DNA of 64,000 nucleotides from assembly GCA_903813345.2 (NCBI GenBank), contig CAIIXF020000003.1, forward strand, positions 15,204,931 to 15,268,930. The letters are read 5' to 3'. Of the stretch, positions 34,971-46,388 are shown piece by piece (the first letter of the stretch is position 1; each line of letters begins with the position of its first letter). Below the pieces are notes generated by a model. That model had not been told where the DNA came from and did no database searches. It saw only the letters and a program-made list of their open reading frames with translations. This DNA comes from Owenia fusiformis (Eukaryota > Annelida > Polychaeta > Sabellida > Oweniidae). Position numbers and translations under genes: made by a program.

Positions 34971-37900
34971 TGATTCTGGGTATGTGAAGACTCTCACACG
35001 CACTGCTAAACGTATCAAGTCTCCTCTACAGTCTATTATCTCTTCACATACTGGTGACCTGTAAATATATGATATAGACTACACATAACTATTTTACTAT
35101 GCAAGTTGGTTAGGCTTGAATTGGCAATTTTGAAACCAAGAAAGTATTTTATCAAAAGTACTTTCATGGTACATGTACATGTATATTCATAATGAGAAAA
35201 CACAATATTTTGTCAAAATGTTTAGAAAAGGTTGGTTTTTCAGATAAAATAGAGATACCTGCATCAATTTGATATTAAATCCAAGCAATATTTTGGCGAA
35301 AAAGTATATCAACAGATTTTTAAATGTACCACATATCGTTGACAGGCAGTCAGGCAGGAACGTGGGTGATGTTAAGATATCATCAACAATATACAAAGCC
35401 CTATTAACCATTGAAATATAACAAAACCTGATATTTTAGTTCCATCAAATTCTTCAACTTTATTTCCATTATCATGGAATCATTTTCAAAAAATGCATAA
35501 TAGTTTCGGAAAAACAACTGTAATTCTACACATGAAAACTGCATGAAGTCATTTTCAAATCTTGAACATGATTTTACTAATATGAAACCATGTTAAGGTG
35601 ATATCAGAACCTATGGGTGATATGATGGTGATTACAACTTCTTTCTATGTTTCCAAATTTATCAAGGATGCGGATTTATCCTTCATTCTAGAGAAGCATG
35701 CTCTAGCTGTTTCTGGCCAGTGATAATCAGATTCAAACCATTCTAGTTCTTGCATCTTCCTTACCAATTTTTCAATTTTTTGCTTTGGAAATACATATAC
35801 ATTATAACTATGAAATAAACCTTCTACTGACATAATATCTTTCATCTGACCCAGAAGCCAACCGGCATCGTTCAAAATGAAATTATACAAATAGTTTAGA
35901 TTGTTAGAATCTGATTTTATCAAATGAATTATTAAATACATACAAATTGGGAAAAAATATATCTCCTCTGTCACATGTTTTTCACTATTCCGATCAAAAA
36001 AGAGCTTGACAAATTTTGAAATTACATTTTTCTTCGGAAAATCTTTATCTGGAAATGGTTTGTTCATGATGGGAAGAATGACAACTTCTTCAGCATTTTC
36101 TCTCACTCCTAATCTATTAAACATATTTTGAGCCATATTAATAAAACACCTTGCTGCTTTTATATCGTCCTTGCAGTTTTTCTCATGGTCTAATACCAGC
36201 ATTTTCAGATCATGAGAGTTGGTGTTCGTTTTGCAATACATTTTAAAACCATGAAAATCATTTTATGATTTAATGACATTGTATCTATAGAATTCAATGA
36301 CAGGCGGGTCAGTGTCCAGTCCTCATAGGGTGTTGGTAAGACTAAATATGAAGCATCAACAGTTTGAGAGTGTGGCTGTTTAAAACAGAAGCCTAAATCA
36401 ATTAAGGTATCACAGAGTGGAGCTTTGATGGCTAATGACACGCAAGGTCCATGTATGACTGCTTTTCTTGCAACATAAATTAGGTCACAAGAAAGTTCCT
36501 TAGATCTACGTATGCAAACATTAACAGCATCGAGGACTGCGCAGAGAACATCTATAGTTTCCATATGGTTGAAGAATTTCTTAATAAACACTCTCCAAAT
36601 ACATACACAAATGAATGTCAATACAAAAACTTCAACAGGTATTGCAACTATAAAAAGAGGAAAATCTATCAAAATATGCTGCAGGAATGTAAGGAAGGAA
36701 TGTAATGTGTCCATCCTACTCTTCTTGAATAGTGGATGCTTAGAATCGTTGATAGTTCTTAGAAATTGTTCATCATTCATGAATAGTTTTTTCATGTTGG
36801 ATGAAAAGACAGTGCGATGAGTTTTGAATCCTTGAACATTGGTAAATACTAATTTATAGTCAAATTCATCTGGTTCTATGACTTTCGTTCTGTCATAATA
36901 GCTTCCACTCGGCACAATCTTAACTTTGAATGCAGGATATAGTTTTCCTAGCTTATCACAAAGCCTTTTCACAAAACCCATTACAAAAGCTTCGTGCTCT
37001 TCTAACTCATTTTCAGAGTACCTTTCCTTAAAGTTTGATTTATTGAAAAAATCCTTTATCCATTCAGAAAGTCTATAATCCTCGTCTAAAGACAATGAGA
37101 ATGACACAGGCTTGTAACCATTTTTGAAATCCAGCCATAGCTTCGCAATATGAGGAATCACCGGTAGAACTTTTAAGATTAGCGCGCATAAAATCCAAGC
37201 AACAAAAATATACAAGAGGTATTTAGTGCAATAATAGTAGAACAAAATCAAACAAAATAATCGTAGAACAAAAGCCACAGGTACAACTGGCCGTATGCCA
37301 TTGGAGCTTTGATGAAGATGGTGAAGAATACGAGGACGGTGATGATGACGACGATGACAGCAGATTTTTTTCCAAATAAATTGAAGTAGGAATATTAGTA
37401 CTAGTAATAGTAGCATATTGTTATCACTGTATTGTATTTTATTGTATTGTATTGTATTTTATCCTGTGTATTGTATTTCACCTATGAAGGTGGATATACA
37501 TCAAGGGTTAATATTCTGTATTTAACTGTTGTATTGACTCATATGTATCCACGACTACAATCAAGTGTAGAGTAGTTGTTCCCTTTTCCCAAATCACAGA
37601 CTGGTCTCTTTTACCTGGCAAGGATCATAAACACTCCAAGACAGAGCCAGCTTTTTAATGAATAAGCAACACTCTAGTTATTGTCTAAAACTGAGCATTA
37701 GCACAAGTACAATCATTTGCAAGAAGTGCTGAAACTAAACCAGATTGCTCCAGATACTGAAAGTATTGGATTCCAAACGTAAAATTGTATGTCCTTTCCA
37801 ATATTTGCTATATTAAAATTACAATGTCTTTTTCCAGTATGTAGTCGTATTTCAATATGCAACTGTTCTCATAAATAAATGAAGTTTGATCTGAGGGTTA

Positions 37901-40900
37901 AGTACATGAGTAAAAAGAACTTTATCAATAGTAGGTGAAAGTCTATCATTTAGCATGTGATATCAGTATACTATATATTCAAAGTTCTGAAAATAACTGG
38001 CCTTGCCTTTAATGAATTAAAATTAATCTAAAGATAATTGTCAATTTTAATCATTAAAATAATCCTCAGAGGTCAATGACATTATGAAGTGCACTTAGTA
38101 ATTGGAATTTTTTTTTATACTTTAGTCATGCAGGCAGTTGGTTTCAATTGCACTTTGAAAAAGAACTACATTGCCATTTTGGCTTACCCACTTCAGAAAT
38201 AAAAAACAAACATGGAAATTGAAATTATTTTCAGTGATGTGCTCTTTACGAAGTGTATCTTCAAATGGCATGCTTCAAATGACTTATTTATCCAGCATTT
38301 CTGTTTTACATCCCATAGAGGACCAAAGAGACTCCAAGATTAAATGTGCAACTACCAGATTCCGCCTTTTATGAAGAATCACTTTAAAAAGCATGCAATT
38401 TGGAAAATAATACACAATATCCTTACTTTAAACATGCTGCAAATGCCTTCCTTGCATTTCTGTGAACGAACTGTACAGGGTATCCCTTAAATGTATGACC
38501 TTCTGGAACTGCTATTCGGATGGCTTGCTGGAACTCTTCATTTCCAGCAGATATACCTGGAAAGGCAGAAATGACATCACAGGGTGACCCCAAAAATATG
38601 TTAGTTCAATTATTAAAAATATTTGGTGTTTTTCATTATGTTACATCATAAATTGCATATGACGCCATCTATGAATGGTTCTCATTTTAAGTCTGAATAT
38701 TAGAAATATCCACTCTTCAAGCAAAGTTCTAGTGCCTGCCAGCAGAGAGGGGATACATGGTATCACACCATATTTGTCATTTATGATTTAACCAATCACA
38801 GAATGAGTAACTTGACAGTTGGATGATAAATGTAATGTATTCCTTGAATTCATCATATGATATATCAATACTAGCAATATGAAGCAAACAAAGTAAAGGA
38901 TAGTGTTTAGGTTTAAAAGTTTTTATTATCACATAATTATACATACATACAGAGCAAGAGCAATGATAGTGTAAGAACTCCATTCTAATTAATTCTTAAA
39001 AACAGTTGGCATATTTTTACTTTTAAGAATTTCTGGATTGAATCAATAAAATAATATATTGCAGCAGACCCATATTAAAAACAATCATGTATTGATTCGT
39101 TACTATTACACCACAACCTCAGTGTTTAGTTGATAATTATTCATAATGTGTTTGTAGAAATTATGAAATGAAATGAATTGAATAAATTATAACAAAGATA
39201 CAGAAGTGCATGATAAAAATCGATACCATGGCAATCTTCTCATTATTGGTTCTGTATTGATTCAATTTGAAATTCAATTTCTTTAAATACAAACGTGGGG
39301 CCTATTTTTCAAAATAGTGGCTTCTATACTTCATTCCCTTTTAAATATTGATACATTGGCAATTTGGCATACCTGTTATTCTCTCAGTCTCATATGAGGC
39401 TAGGGCTGGTGTAAGAAGGTAGCTGAGTTGATCGTCCCATGTAGTGTTCAATCCCTGATCCTATAAAGCAATAAACAGAATGTCATTATGCTCAGCTCTT
39501 AAATTACATGCAGTGATGTCTACATGTTCCTCTCAGCAGGGTACAATACCTTATTGTTGACATTTCCTTCTTCATATGTCAATAAATTTTCACCATTTTG
39601 ACAGGGTGCAAACAGATTTTTGACAGGGTGCAGTGCCTGATTGCTTTGGGAAGGTCACTGAATTGTGAATTGAAATTGGCATTTTCATGAAATGATGCTA
39701 CCAAGTACATGTGTTAATAAATTTTCATCATTTTGACAGGGCGCAAACATATTTTTGACAGGGTGCAGTGCCTGATTGCTTTGGGAAGGTCACTGAATTG
39801 TGAATTGAAATTGGCATTTTCATGAAATGATGCTACCAAGTACATGTGTTAATAAATTTTCATCATTTTGACAGGGCGCAAACATATTTTTGACAGGGTG
39901 CAGTGCCTGATTGCTTTGGGAAGGTCACTGAATTGTGAATTGAAATTGGCATTTTCATGAAATGATGCTACCAAGTACATGTGTTAATAAATTTTCATCA
40001 TTCTGACAGGGCGCAAACATATTTTTGACAGGGTGCAGTGCCTGATTGCTTTGGGAAGGTCACTGAATTGTGAATTGGAATTGGCATTTTCATGAAATGA
40101 TGCTACCAAGTACATGTGTTAATAAATTTTCATCATTCTGACAGGGCGCAAACATATTTTTGACAGGGTGCAGTGCCTGATTGCTTTGGGAAGGTCACTG
40201 AATTGTGAATTGATAATGGCATTTTCATGAAATGATGCTACCAAGTACATGTGTTAACATCAGTTGAAATCTGGTTGACATGAAATGCAAAACTAGAAAT
40301 TCAACTTAACCTTGAGCACAAATTCTCATACCTTTAAAAATTATGAAATAGGAAGGAAAGGTGTTGAACTTTCATAAAATGAAGGAAACAAGTACAGTTG
40401 CTATGAATCTAATATGTCAAAGTAAGGAGTAAATATGACTTATACTAAAATAATTTCCAAAAAGTTCAATTTCTCACTGCTCTATGTTGATCCACTAAGG
40501 CACGTAGCTCCACTTCCAAGTCATTGCTTAGTAGTGCTGAATCAAGGTTACTGGCACATAAGGGGGGCAATGTCGGCCATGTTGGAATATTCCCCATTCC
40601 GCAAACACTCCGTATTGCATCAGCTGACATAGCCTTCCAATGTGATTGGTTGTGGAGATCTAGCTGACAAGCACCTATAGTATCTGTCCCCTGGAAGAAA
40701 TAAATTTCATGTTAGATAAAATAAGTAAGAGAGAGAGAGTGGAATAAGCAAGGGGAAAAACAAACAGGCATGTAATTAACACTGGTGGTGCAAGGTGCAG
40801 GAAAAGCTAGAGTTTATGGAGAAATGGACTGGAATTCAACTAAAAAACAAGATTTTTTGATGTCTTTGAAATGAAAGATCAATCCAGAATTTAAACTGGG

Positions 40901-43900
40901 TCCCAAACGAATATTACTTTCATAAATTATGGATTCCGAATGTTACAAAAATGTTATCTCAAATGTAAACAACAAATAAAACATTTTGGATTCCATCTAC
41001 TTACCATAATACATTTTCCCACCAAATATGAATAAAATCAGACTGCTGGTATTTGAGTTATTGCCCCAATAGTCTACTTCCTGTGATCTGAATAAGCTAT
41101 CATTATGTTTCTTACTTGAATGACAGGAATATACAATATACAATTGGCTGAATCATGTATTCAATCTCTTTCAAACTTCTTTTTTTATAATAATGTACAA
41201 GGTGTCAAATAAATATGTTCTCCCCCTTAGCTTTTACATCAACATAATGGTGTACACTTTTTTGTCTGCATGATATCTATCTATTCTTTAGCACATTAAA
41301 ACTAGGTCTCATGGAGCAACTCCACAAGAAGTTTCAGAGGACTAGCTCAAATAGATGCACTTTTATGCACAAAAGTTCATACTTTTTAAATTAAGGGGGA
41401 GAATATATTTATTTGACACCATGTATATGAATATTTATTTTTACCTGTGTGTTAGCATAGAATGATGTATGGTTAAATACACATCCCAGAGTCTGGTATG
41501 GGTAGCGGGGTCTGTGTTGCTTATCTAGGGGAGGATCATCAGGATTTACTGCCTTGTGGATGTACCTAGAAATAAAGCTCATAAATAATATGGTAAATAA
41601 CATATAAAAAAGATTCAATATGATCAATATTGAGCCATAGGTCATATATTTAACTTCTCGACTACCTATGGTGACAGGACTTCTCGTCACAATAGAAGTG
41701 ACACTGAGACCTACATTATAATGACAATCTGCCGCAGCTCTTTTCACCAAAATTGCTCCAACTTTGACCAAAGCTGTACACAAATCATGATTTACATTGT
41801 GTAGAAAGGATCAAAGCTCACAACTTTTAGTGAGCATCACATTTAATATATGTATCTAGCTATTATGTTATAAATGGACAAAAAAATTTTTTTAAAACGC
41901 TGGTGTTGTTTAACATAATACACATATGAAATCAAAGTTAAGTCAACATCTGAAGAACAAAACATTTAAAATCTTCAAAACCAGATGTTTAATTTGGTAG
42001 AGGAAGTATTACCTGTTTCCAGTGAGTGTTTCCCAGAAGGTGACCAGGCCATCTGCTCCTATTGTTGTGACCCAAGCATGAGGAGCGGCCTTAGACTTGG
42101 TGCCAACGCACACATAGGCATCTAAACCAAATCCCAGCAGTAGACTACACAGCAGAATAGCATGGTCTTCACAGTCCTAAACAATACAATACAAAAGTAG
42201 AAAGCTATTATAATCCATACTTGCTCCTCTGTTTTTGTGGAGGGGGGGGGGGTTAAAAGAGAATAAGGAATGAGAGGAAGGATGGTAAACTTAAAAAAAT
42301 TGAAATGTGAATGTGTTATAGTATAACAGAAATTATTAGTTAATGAAAACACAGAATGAAATCCTGTGCTAAGGGCTGATGTAAAAAGTCAGTCCACCCC
42401 AGTGGGGATCGAACCCACGACCCCTCGCTTTCCGGGCAAGTGCTCTACCACTGAGCTACAGGACCGACTGGCTTTTCCACATCAACATTGCATATACAGC
42501 ATTGCAGCCATGTCTTACATGCCCAGTTTCCTGGACCCCATATAAGTTACCTGTCTTTCCAGGTTGTCAATCACTCTATTCATGATGTCACGTGGACTTT
42601 CCCACGGGCCATTCCCCCTAAGGAGAAGTTGTATTAGTTAATGAAAACACAGAATGAAATCCTGTGCTAAGGGCTGATGTGAAAAAGTCAGTCCACCCCA
42701 GTGGGGATCGAACCCACGACCCCTCGCTTTCCGGGCAAAGTGTGTTATAGTATAACAGAAATTATTAGAGTAAGGTTGACCAAAGAGAGTGTCCAATCCT
42801 ATTTTTAAAAAAATATTTTTTCATTTAAACTGACAGACATTAAATCCAAACATTCTTAGATAGATTTGAAATATAAAGCCTTGAGAAGACATGGTAAACA
42901 CTGGAGTCACTGAGGTAATACATTTTTTCAAATAACTTTTAGAAAAATCTTTTTACACACCCCCTTGTTCCTGCAAAAAAATGCATGCGTAGTGGACCAC
43001 TGTTCGGCTCTATCACCACCTCCCAACATGGGTACCCTTTCATATCCTATAAGACTGACAAATCTAGCTGCTTCTCTAGGCGTATCGAGCAGTCTTCCAG
43101 CCCTTAAAGGCTTTATGTATGAACACACAGGGCGATTTATTCCATTTTCATCCTGCAATGTTCATAAACAGCAAAAACATTTCAAAATAATTCAATCAAA
43201 TGTAAATCATAAAGTTATTGTTACAATCAATACAGATAATAGTGCATTGTTCAAAAAGACTAATTTCAATTTGGAATACACCGCCTTGGAATAAATTCAA
43301 TTTCAAAATCGTATTGAATTTAAATAAGTTTTGTCTTCAGCAAAAATCAAGTTGACCTGACAAAAACCAGAAAATCTAGAAGAAATTGTGAAACTGGTTG
43401 TTTACCTGAGCAAATATTTTAACGAGACGTTCACTGTGAGTTGGTCGAATCTGTAGAAACTCTCTCCACCATTGCTTGGCATAAACAAGAAACAGACGCT
43501 CACGTTCTGACTGCTTGTTCTTCTCCATACTAAACTGGGCTGTTAGCACCTGGTCAAAAGAGTAAAATACATTATATTGAAGCATTTACAGTAGTTTAAA
43601 TATATAGTTTTATATTAGTTACTGGATGACTTTAGGATGATCAGGTAATGTGCTATATAGGGTAGGGAGTCACTCAAGTGGTCAGACCACTCAGAGAATT
43701 AGACATGAGAACATGTATCATAAAGGAATAGATTATGATAACACTTATTCACCATCGTGTGTGTTATTATCTCAATAACCAGTCAACGTTCAATATGTCT
43801 TGATACATGTACAAAGAATAAAGACACTTACCAATTCAAAATATGATAACTTGGACCAACTGACAAATATTCACTTTTTTCAAACAGTAACAGTGTTGGG

Positions 43901-46209
43901 AATAATTTTAATAAGGAGGGGGTAGGACATGATTTTTCACTCTCCTCAACACTATATACTGCATGCTCAATATCATTTAAAGATATGCGCACATTAAATC
44001 AGGGGTTTCACTAGAATTTCTCACAACAGGCTAAATAAATGAAAATAATAGGCAAAATAAATGGAAATCATAAATCTAACTTGGAAAAGTTAAAAAGTCC
44101 CAAAAAACAACAGGCGATTTTGTGAAAACAAAAGGTGAAAATCGCCTGTACTTTGCCTGCTGCTAATTAAACCCCTGTTAAATATTGCCTACCTGGCCTG
44201 AGATGGCCTCTATGGTCTTGGGAAGTAGCTCTAGTTTAATATCTAGTAGTCCAACAGGAACTTTACATTCTGTACCTGTAGATAAAACAATACAACATTG
44301 TGTTTCAATATGCAGAATGAGATCAATGGATCCAAAAAGATCTAATGATTAGTATGATATTTGAGATCACATTCTACTCCATTTTGAAATACCTAGGACA
44401 TTTTAAATAAAGGACAATTGACATACCAATAGTTAAAAAGAAAACAAACCTATACAATATTAATACTCATTTGAGTTTTTTGAGTTTCATATCAATCCAA
44501 TATGAAACCTAAACTTCTGAAAATTTATTAATTTCACTTGATTTGGAGTTAAAAACAACAAATTTTATACAGTATTATACTTACCCACTCCAAGTAATTC
44601 AATAGATGTCCCTAGTCTGCCTTGAGGTTGAGATAGTACTACTCGCCATTCTAAGAAATGTGATGATACAAGGTGAGTATCGCCATTAAAGTCTGTCTTA
44701 ATGAGCACGATATGTACAGGATCACATACAGACAGCATACCTGTGCTATCTAGCATTCTCCCAGCATCCCCTGGAAATGTGAGACATCATTAGAATGCAA
44801 TTGTCTTAATGCAGGAAATGGGTAAATTCTTCAAAATGAAAAATGTGGCTATTGAGACTTTCTTAGTTGATATTGTTCTTTTATGGTCCTATGATTTTTC
44901 TGGTTACTGCAATGGGATCCAACACTGGAATTTCTTTGTGAAGAAAAATTTTGGAAATAAAATCCCTAGTGGTCATTACCAGATGCTTTTTGTAAATTCC
45001 TAAATCTATTGCATTATGACATCTTGATAAATTCAACAGTTGCTACAAATCATTCAGAAATTCCAAGTTAACAAAAGCTTCTGGCTATGCAATGACCCCT
45101 TACTAATTCATTGGAGTTTTGTCATGTACTTTGCAAACTACAGCCGTGTAAAATACCATTAAGGAGCAGTAAATATTACCTGAAGAATCTTTATGAATCT
45201 CTAACAAGAAACCTTCTTGAATGTTTGGGTCACAGGCACATGGTGTTGGTTTTGACTTAAATCGCTGGCTTCTGAAGTTTATATGTACAGTAAATGTTGA
45301 TGACACCTGACCGGGTAGAGGCTGAGGTTCTTGGAGATGCTCTAAGAATGCTTTACCCCCAAGAACTTGTAGGTAGAGGTAGCGCCTTGATGGGTCTATA
45401 TTGGCTGGAATGAAAACCAACATGTTTAAAATGCATTATTTATCTGTACACAGGTTAATAGTAATACATGTATAACGAGTAGATCTTGACTTTATTGAGC
45501 CTGAATATATGTGTTGAACAATGTCAAACCTCTTAACTGCATTTTTGTATAATTGTTTGACATGTGTCAAAATCACATTCCAAGGGTAATGAACATTAGG
45601 TCAAAGAACTTACTCTTTTTAAGTGGAGTACTTGTAGTGAGATGGTCATCCTTATCTATAAATCTAGCTGCTTGTTTTCCTCCTGGTATATGTTGTCCTT
45701 GTTCAATATGTAATTTTTGCATAACATTGTCAATAACACCTTGTTGTCTCAACATTTCTAAGACATCTTGTTCGTTGAACTGTGATTGTTGGTTAAAAGC
45801 TGCTTCTCCTTGCAGACTATCTGACAAAACTTGCTGGATGCTTTTCTGGATATCCATCTTAAAATAAAATACACATTGTGTCAGAAAAGTGTTTGTTTAC
45901 ATTGAGGAATTTTGGGCAAGCCTGAACTTTAAAATTTTTCAAAGGTCATTCAAAAATAGGGTCTTTATAGTTGGTAATGTCACATAACAAGGCTCAAATT
46001 AATTCAAAAATATTTAATAATGCATATATTTTTTTAGAAATAACACACTATCTTAACAAATAGTAAGTACCAATCTAAAATTCAATATGCATTTTCAACC
46101 AAATTTTTGGGGCACAAATGGGCGATAATATGTGAAAATTTTGTACCTGAGAAAGATGGTTGTGAATGATCTGCTTCAGCTCAGAAATCTTCTCTGCTGG
46201 CAATGCCAT
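34920..46209 (-). CDS. CEP76: CEP76, centrosomal protein of 76 kDa, complete
   Basis: Coding exons in transcript order: 46209-46147, 45857-45614, 45404-45180, 44770-44585, 44275-44193, 43549-43406, 43152-42961, 42176-42013, 41565-41445, 40690-40478, 39460-39373, 38556-38427 and 35058-34920 (stop TAA). Phases agree throughout, giving 663 residues against about 659 in human. Landmarks: 'MALPAEKISELKQIIHNHL' start, 'RRYLYLQVLGGKAFLEHL' opening the C2-like region (about 103-280), 'KERLFLVYAKQWW'-type segment in exon 6, the transglutaminase-like core with Cys381 (GDCEDHA) and His412 (PHAWV), and the C-terminus 'RVFTYPESACATWIMFACKY'. CEP76 sits at centrioles and centriolar satellites, binds CP110 and restrains centriole reduplication. 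I chose Met at 46209 over the in-frame Met at 46278 because it matches the human N-terminus. The last intron (35059-38426) contains another gene. Confidence 0.96.
35059..35644. other. CEP76 last intron, between the nested gene and the last exon
   Basis: AT-rich. It would hold the 3' UTR of the nested Mab-21/cGAS-like gene. No repeat or further gene is seen. The acceptor of CEP76 exon 13 is at 35059-35060. Confidence 0.55.
35645..37416 (-). CDS. Membrane-anchored Mab-21/cGAS-like nucleotidyltransferase, intronless, one frame change
   Basis: The first frame is 37416-36205 (403 aa) and the second is 36241-35645 (198 aa); the frames overlap at 36205-36241. N-terminal hydrophobic segments lie at about 2-14 and 45-90, with a His-rich patch between (19-36). 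The Mab-21 nucleotidyltransferase core follows: 'VPSGSYYDRTKV' (GS at 171-172), the metal-binding pair in 'PDEFDYKLVF' (Glu184, Asp186) and a third acidic candidate Asp340 in 'DTLIDLGFCF'. A further hydrophobic segment (about 248-280) sits between second and third acidic residues, where cGAS has none. The second frame continues the helical C-terminal lobe ('SHDLKMLVLDHEKN'). The shift corresponds to one base missing, so this is a recent pseudogene, an allele or a sequence error. The family includes cGAS, cGAS-like receptors, MAB21 and the membrane ITPRIP proteins; the anchoring recalls ITPRIP while the active-site residues recall cGAS. The ligand and product are unknown. It lies in the last CEP76 intron on the same strand. 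Confidence 0.8.
37417..38426. other. CEP76 last intron, upstream of the nested gene
   Basis: Would contain the promoter of the nested gene. A short ATTGT/ATTTT simple repeat lies at about 37430-37485. I see no conserved coding sequence and no clear TATA box. Confidence 0.5.
39565..40250. repeat. Tandem array, 135-bp period, 5 copies, in a CEP76 intron
   Basis: 'GCTACCAAGTACATGTGTT' recurs with its C at 39698, 39833, 39968, 40103 and 40238, exactly 135 bases apart. The unit also contains 'GACAGGGTGCAGTGCCTGA'. Copies are almost identical, so the array is young. Confidence 0.9.
42358..42480 (-). mobile_element. tRNA-headed SINE, complete head
   Basis: On the minus strand the head reads 'CCTGTAGCTCAGTGGTAGAG' (A box), an anticodon-like stem-loop (CTTGC/GCGAG) and the B box 'GGTTCGATCCCC'. 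The acceptor ends do not pair, so this is not a tRNA gene. The tail 'GACTGACTTTTTACATCAGC' is shared with 42640-42737 and 10976-11030. Confidence 0.75.
42640..42737 (-). mobile_element. SINE, second copy, head truncated
   Basis: Repeats the tail and B-box half of 42358-42480 almost without change, then breaks off at 'CTTTCCGGGCAA' and joins a duplicate of the flank seen at 42310-42345 ('GTGTTATAGTATAACAG'). This looks like a local duplication plus deletion, not an independent insertion. Confidence 0.7.
44000..44177. mobile_element. hAT-like MITE, copy 1
   Basis: Ends are CAGGGGTTTCACTAG and its partner AAACCCCTG. Both flanks show TTAAAT, consistent with a target duplication. The CAGGGG terminus is typical of hAT elements. 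Two internal inverted segments ('CAGGCGATTTT' and 'AAAATCGCCTG') also pair. Confidence 0.75.
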
Positions 46210-46388
46210 AATGGAAATGTATATACCACCTATTGGTGGAACATCGATAGGTCCACCTTGAGTGGCTTTAGGTGTCAATAATCCGAAAGTAATCGGCGTC
46301 TTTTTACAATGTTTTGAAAAACGGCGCTCCGGAAGTGGGATCTGCGCATGAGCAGTGACCTACATATACAAAAACAAAATATCTGAAA
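46210..46388. promoter_or_regulatory. Bidirectional promoter between CEP76 and the TLDc gene
   Basis: Only 179 bases separate the two start codons, which point away from each other. The stretch contains CCGGAAGTG (46329-46337), an ETS-family consensus, and CTGCGCATGAGC (46342-46353), one or two mismatches from the NRF1 palindrome. Both are common in TATA-less bidirectional housekeeping promoters. The transcription starts are not visible. Confidence 0.7.

Larger units (their letters stand above)
40691..46146. other. CEP76 introns 1-9
   Basis: Introns of about 90-1400 bases. They contain two SINE copies (42358-42480 and 42640-42737) and a hAT-like MITE (44000-44177), listed separately. Elsewhere I see only AT-rich unique sequence, and an 11-G run near 42242. 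Confidence 0.6.

Noticed and set aside
38171-38374. Last exon of CEP76 just downstream of exon 12
   Set aside because: The translation lacks the conserved C-terminus; the true last exon with 'RVFTYPESACATWIMFACKY' is at 34920-35058.
39565-40250. CRISPR-like regular array
   Set aside because: The whole 135-bp unit is repeated, without variable spacers, in an animal intron; it is a minisatellite.
42400-42475. tRNA gene on the minus strand
   Set aside because: A and B boxes are good, but the acceptor stem does not pair and the copy at 42640 shares the same non-tRNA tail, so it is a SINE.
45553-45867. Cys-rich plus-strand frame
   Set aside because: Antisense of CEP76 exon 2.
46210-46278. Upstream in-frame Met for CEP76 at 46278
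   Set aside because: The 23 extra residues have no counterpart in human CEP76, whereas Met at 46209 aligns with its N-terminus.
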